From Algoriphagus sp. (GTDB taxonomy: Bacteria > Bacteroidota > Bacteroidia > Cytophagales > Cyclobacteriaceae), in assembly GCA_018336015.1 (NCBI GenBank), contig JAGXQZ010000029.1, forward strand, positions 1-64,000: DNA of 64,000 bases. The letters run 5' to 3'. Numbering within the stretch: the first letter of the stretch is position 1; each line of letters starts with the position of its first letter. The notes beneath the pieces were generated by a model. It searched no databases. It saw only the letters and a program-made list of their open reading frames with translations, and was not told the DNA's origin. Shown piece by piece: positions 62,308 to 64,000 of this stretch. A program made the translations under genes and the position numbers.

Positions 62308-62336
62308 AGGTTATGGAAACATAACCTTTATTTTTT
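62308..62336 (+). terminator. Rho-independent terminator after the 46-codon gene
   Basis: AGGTTATG (62308-62315) pairs with CATAACCT (62320-62327) around a GAAA tetraloop, followed by TTATTTTTT. It separates the small gene from the debranching enzyme gene. Confidence 0.82.
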
Positions 62337-62396
62337 GCCCTTTAATTTTTCTTATCCAATCAAAACTCTATTTTTAATCTCCTTCAATTTTGAACT

Positions 62397-64000
62397 ATGA
62401 GTTATATCCATTTTGATAAATCCCAATTAATCAACCTGAATTATTCCCTAGATCGGGAAATCATTCGAACCAACCGTTCGGGAACTTACACTAGCACGAC
62501 CATTATTGGGTGTAATACCCGAAAATACCATGGCCTGCTGGTGGTACCACAGCCCCAGATCGATTCACAAAACCATGTATTGCTTTCGACAGTGCATGAG
62601 ACGGTGATTCAACGCGGTGCCAGCTTTAACTTGGGTATTTCCAAATTCCCCGGAAATTATTCCCCACGCGGACACAAGTACCTGGAGGATTTTGATTCCG
62701 AACCCATTCCAAAATTGACCTATCGAGTAGGCGGCGTTGTCCTGCAAAAAGAACTCATCCTAGACACCAACCGTGATCGGGTGATGATCAGGTATACCTT
62801 GCTGGAAGCACACTCCCCAACTAAAATCAGAATACAGCCATTTTTGGCATTTCGTGGCTATCATCATCTGATGAAAGCCAATGACCAGATCAATAAAGAA
62901 TTTGAAGAGGTGGACCACGGGGTAAAATTCAGACTTTACCCTCAATATGATCCGCTTTACATGCAGCTTTCAAAGCCCTGTGAGTTTCTTTCCAAGCCCG
63001 ACTGGTATTACAATATCGAATATATTCAGGAACGCGAGCGGGGCTATGATTATCAGGAAGACTTGTTCGTACCTGGTTGTTTTGAATTTGACATCGAAAA
63101 AGGAGAATCTGTCATATTTTCAGCTGGATTGACAGAGGCAGACCCTGACACCCGTCAGAATGCCTTTCAAAAAGAAATTGCAAGAAGAATCCCCAGAAAT
63201 AACTTTGAAAACTGTCTCAGAAACTCAGCCGGACAATTTATCCGACGGAGAGACGGGGACGTCCGTGTGATAGCAGGCTATCCTTGGTTTGGTTGGTGGG
63301 GAAGAGACACATTTATTGCTTCTCCGGGTTTGACCCTTTCTGCAGGGGATTCTGAGACCTTTCTGGAGATCATGGACACCATGTCAAGAGATCTAAAAGG
63401 ACCTCTTTTTCCCAATATCGGAAGTGGAGACTTTACCAATATGACGTCAATGGATGCACCGTTGTGGTTTTTTTGGTCACTTCAGCAGTATATTCTTTAC
63501 ACAGGAGATAAAAAAACAGTTCAAGACCGCTACCTAGGCAAGCTGAGTGGAATCATCGAAGGCTACAAGACCGGCACCGAATTCAATATCCACATGATGG
63601 ACTCGGGTCTGATTTGGGGTGGCCAAGAGGGAGTAGCACTCACCTGGATGGACGCCATCACTTCAGATGGTCCTGTGACTCCAAGAATCGGATGTCCGGT
63701 AGAAATCCAAGCCCTTTGGTATAATGCACTTTGCTTTTACCATGAACTCACCGGAGATGAAGAATATGCCACCTTAGCTTCGAAAGTGAAAGATTCCTTT
63801 GACCGCGAGTTTTGGTCTTGGGATTATGGCTATCTGGCCGATGTGGTGGATGGAGAAGAAAAAGATTGGTCTATCCGGCCAAACATGATCTTTGCTACCT
63901 CTTTGCCACATACTATTCTAAGTGAGGAAAAGTGTGACAAAGTGCTGGAAATTGTCAAATCAAAACTTCTCACACCAAGAGGCTTGAGATCGCTTTCTCC
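62397..64000 (+). CDS. Glycogen debranching enzyme (amylo-alpha-1,6-glucosidase type), 5' part only
   Basis: The first 534 codons of a glycogen debranching protein, open to the right edge. The N-terminal domain starts SYIHFDKSQLINLNYSLDREI, then NRSGTYTSTTIIGCNTRKYHGLLVVPQ. The C-terminal catalytic barrel begins near residue 300 with AGYPWFGWWGRDTFIASPGLTLSAGD, whose Arg-Asp is typical of GH133 amylo-alpha-1,6-glucosidases; GLIWGGQEGVALTWMDA supports this. It removes alpha-1,6-linked glucose from glycogen branches. The ATG at 62397 fits the family start. pfkA at the left edge is the only other sugar gene nearby. Confidence 0.9.
   Translation, partial: MSYIHFDKSQLINLNYSLDREIIRTNRSGTYTSTTIIGCNTRKYHGLLVVPQPQIDSQNHVLLSTVHETVIQRGASFNLGISKFPGNYSPRGHKYLEDFDSEPIPKLTYRVGGVVLQKELILDTNRDRVMIRYTLLEAHSPTKIRIQPFLAFRGYHHLMKANDQINKEFEEVDHGVKFRLYPQYDPLYMQLSKPCEFLSKPDWYYNIEYIQERERGYDYQEDLFVPGCFEFDIEKGESVIFSAGLTEADPDTRQNAFQKEIARRIPRNNFENCLRNSAGQFIRRRDGDVRVIAGYPWFGWWGRDTFIASPGLTLSAGDSETFLEIMDTMSRDLKGPLFPNIGSGDFTNMTSMDAPLWFFWSLQQYILYTGDKKTVQDRYLGKLSGIIEGYKTGTEFNIHMMDSGLIWGGQEGVALTWMDAITSDGPVTPRIGCPVEIQALWYNALCFYHELTGDEEYATLASKVKDSFDREFWSWDYGYLADVVDGEEKDWSIRPNMIFATSLPHTILSEEKCDKVLEIVKSKLLTPRGLRSLS

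Noticed and set aside
1..64000. CRISPR arrays, insertion sequences, prophage genes or rRNA genes
   Set aside because: No regularly spaced repeats, transposase motifs, phage structural genes or rRNA sequence were seen on either strand.

Overview
The window is a chromosomal segment of a Bacteroidota bacterium, most likely a Cytophagales/Cyclobacteriaceae member (Algoriphagus-like). This rests on gene content (DUF4421 and DUF4422 proteins, tandem OmpA proteins with thrombospondin type 3 repeats, a VPS10-like BNR protein, Na+-pumping NADH:quinone reductase, class III PPK2) and on promoters. Many genes are preceded by the Bacteroidota -7 element TAnnTTTG, often with a TTTG/TTG element about 19 bases upstream, and few have a good Shine-Dalgarno sequence. 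No insertion sequence, prophage or CRISPR array is visible. The DNA looks like ordinary core chromosome in which intergenic and regulatory features are the less routine content.

Layout. 1-4.2 kb: 5' part of pfkA (minus, runs off the left edge), class III polyphosphate kinase 2, an ALDH7 aldehyde dehydrogenase and a DUF4421 outer-membrane protein. 4.15-4.27 kb: a candidate small RNA with its own promoter and terminator. 4.6-7.8 kb: four glycosyltransferase genes, two on each strand, meeting at a perfect palindrome. 7.9-11.3 kb: aspartate-type aminotransferase, two exported proteins and YraN. 11.3-17.1 kb: a plus-strand run lipB - hypothetical - 3'-5' exonuclease - rnr - polyprenyl diphosphate synthase - rhomboid protease. 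17.1-20.2 kb: a large exported BNR/VPS10-like protein. 20.3-25.2 kb: rplU-rpmA diverge from nrdB-nrdA across about 750 bases of AT-rich DNA. That gap holds DnaA-box-like sites, TTAGGTC repeats and a possible pseudoknotted leader just before nrdB. 25.2-33.4 kb: small membrane and hydrolase genes, nqrABCDE without nqrF, ispH and cmk. 33.5-38.2 kb: adenine deaminase, RF3 and an orphan sensor kinase. 38.4-41.5 kb: a NatAB-like ABC exporter with an exported partner. 41.5-46.4 kb: dnaJ, grpE (sigma-54-like promoter), obgE, adk, hpt and an M42-like peptidase. 46.5-49.3 kb: two tandem OmpA paralogues. 49.3-54.5 kb: upp, a Ca/Na antiporter, serine dehydratase, OsmC and lipA. 54.5-61.9 kb: gcvP, an M28 peptidase, a DEAD-box helicase and dihydroorotase. 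62-64 kb: tRNA-His, a 46-codon gene and the 5' part of a glycogen debranching enzyme.

How it fits together. Nucleotide metabolism is over-represented: nrdAB, cmk, adk, hpt, upp, ade and pyrC, plus PPK2 for polyphosphate-driven nucleotide phosphorylation. LipA and GcvP lie tail to tail and are linked by function, since the glycine cleavage system uses a lipoyl protein. GrpE and DnaJ share an apparent stress promoter.

Start codons were moved from the longest reading frame where a -7 promoter element, a signal peptide or a known family N-terminus showed that the longer frame is not translated from its first codon. All family assignments are by recognition of the translated sequence; no database search was run.
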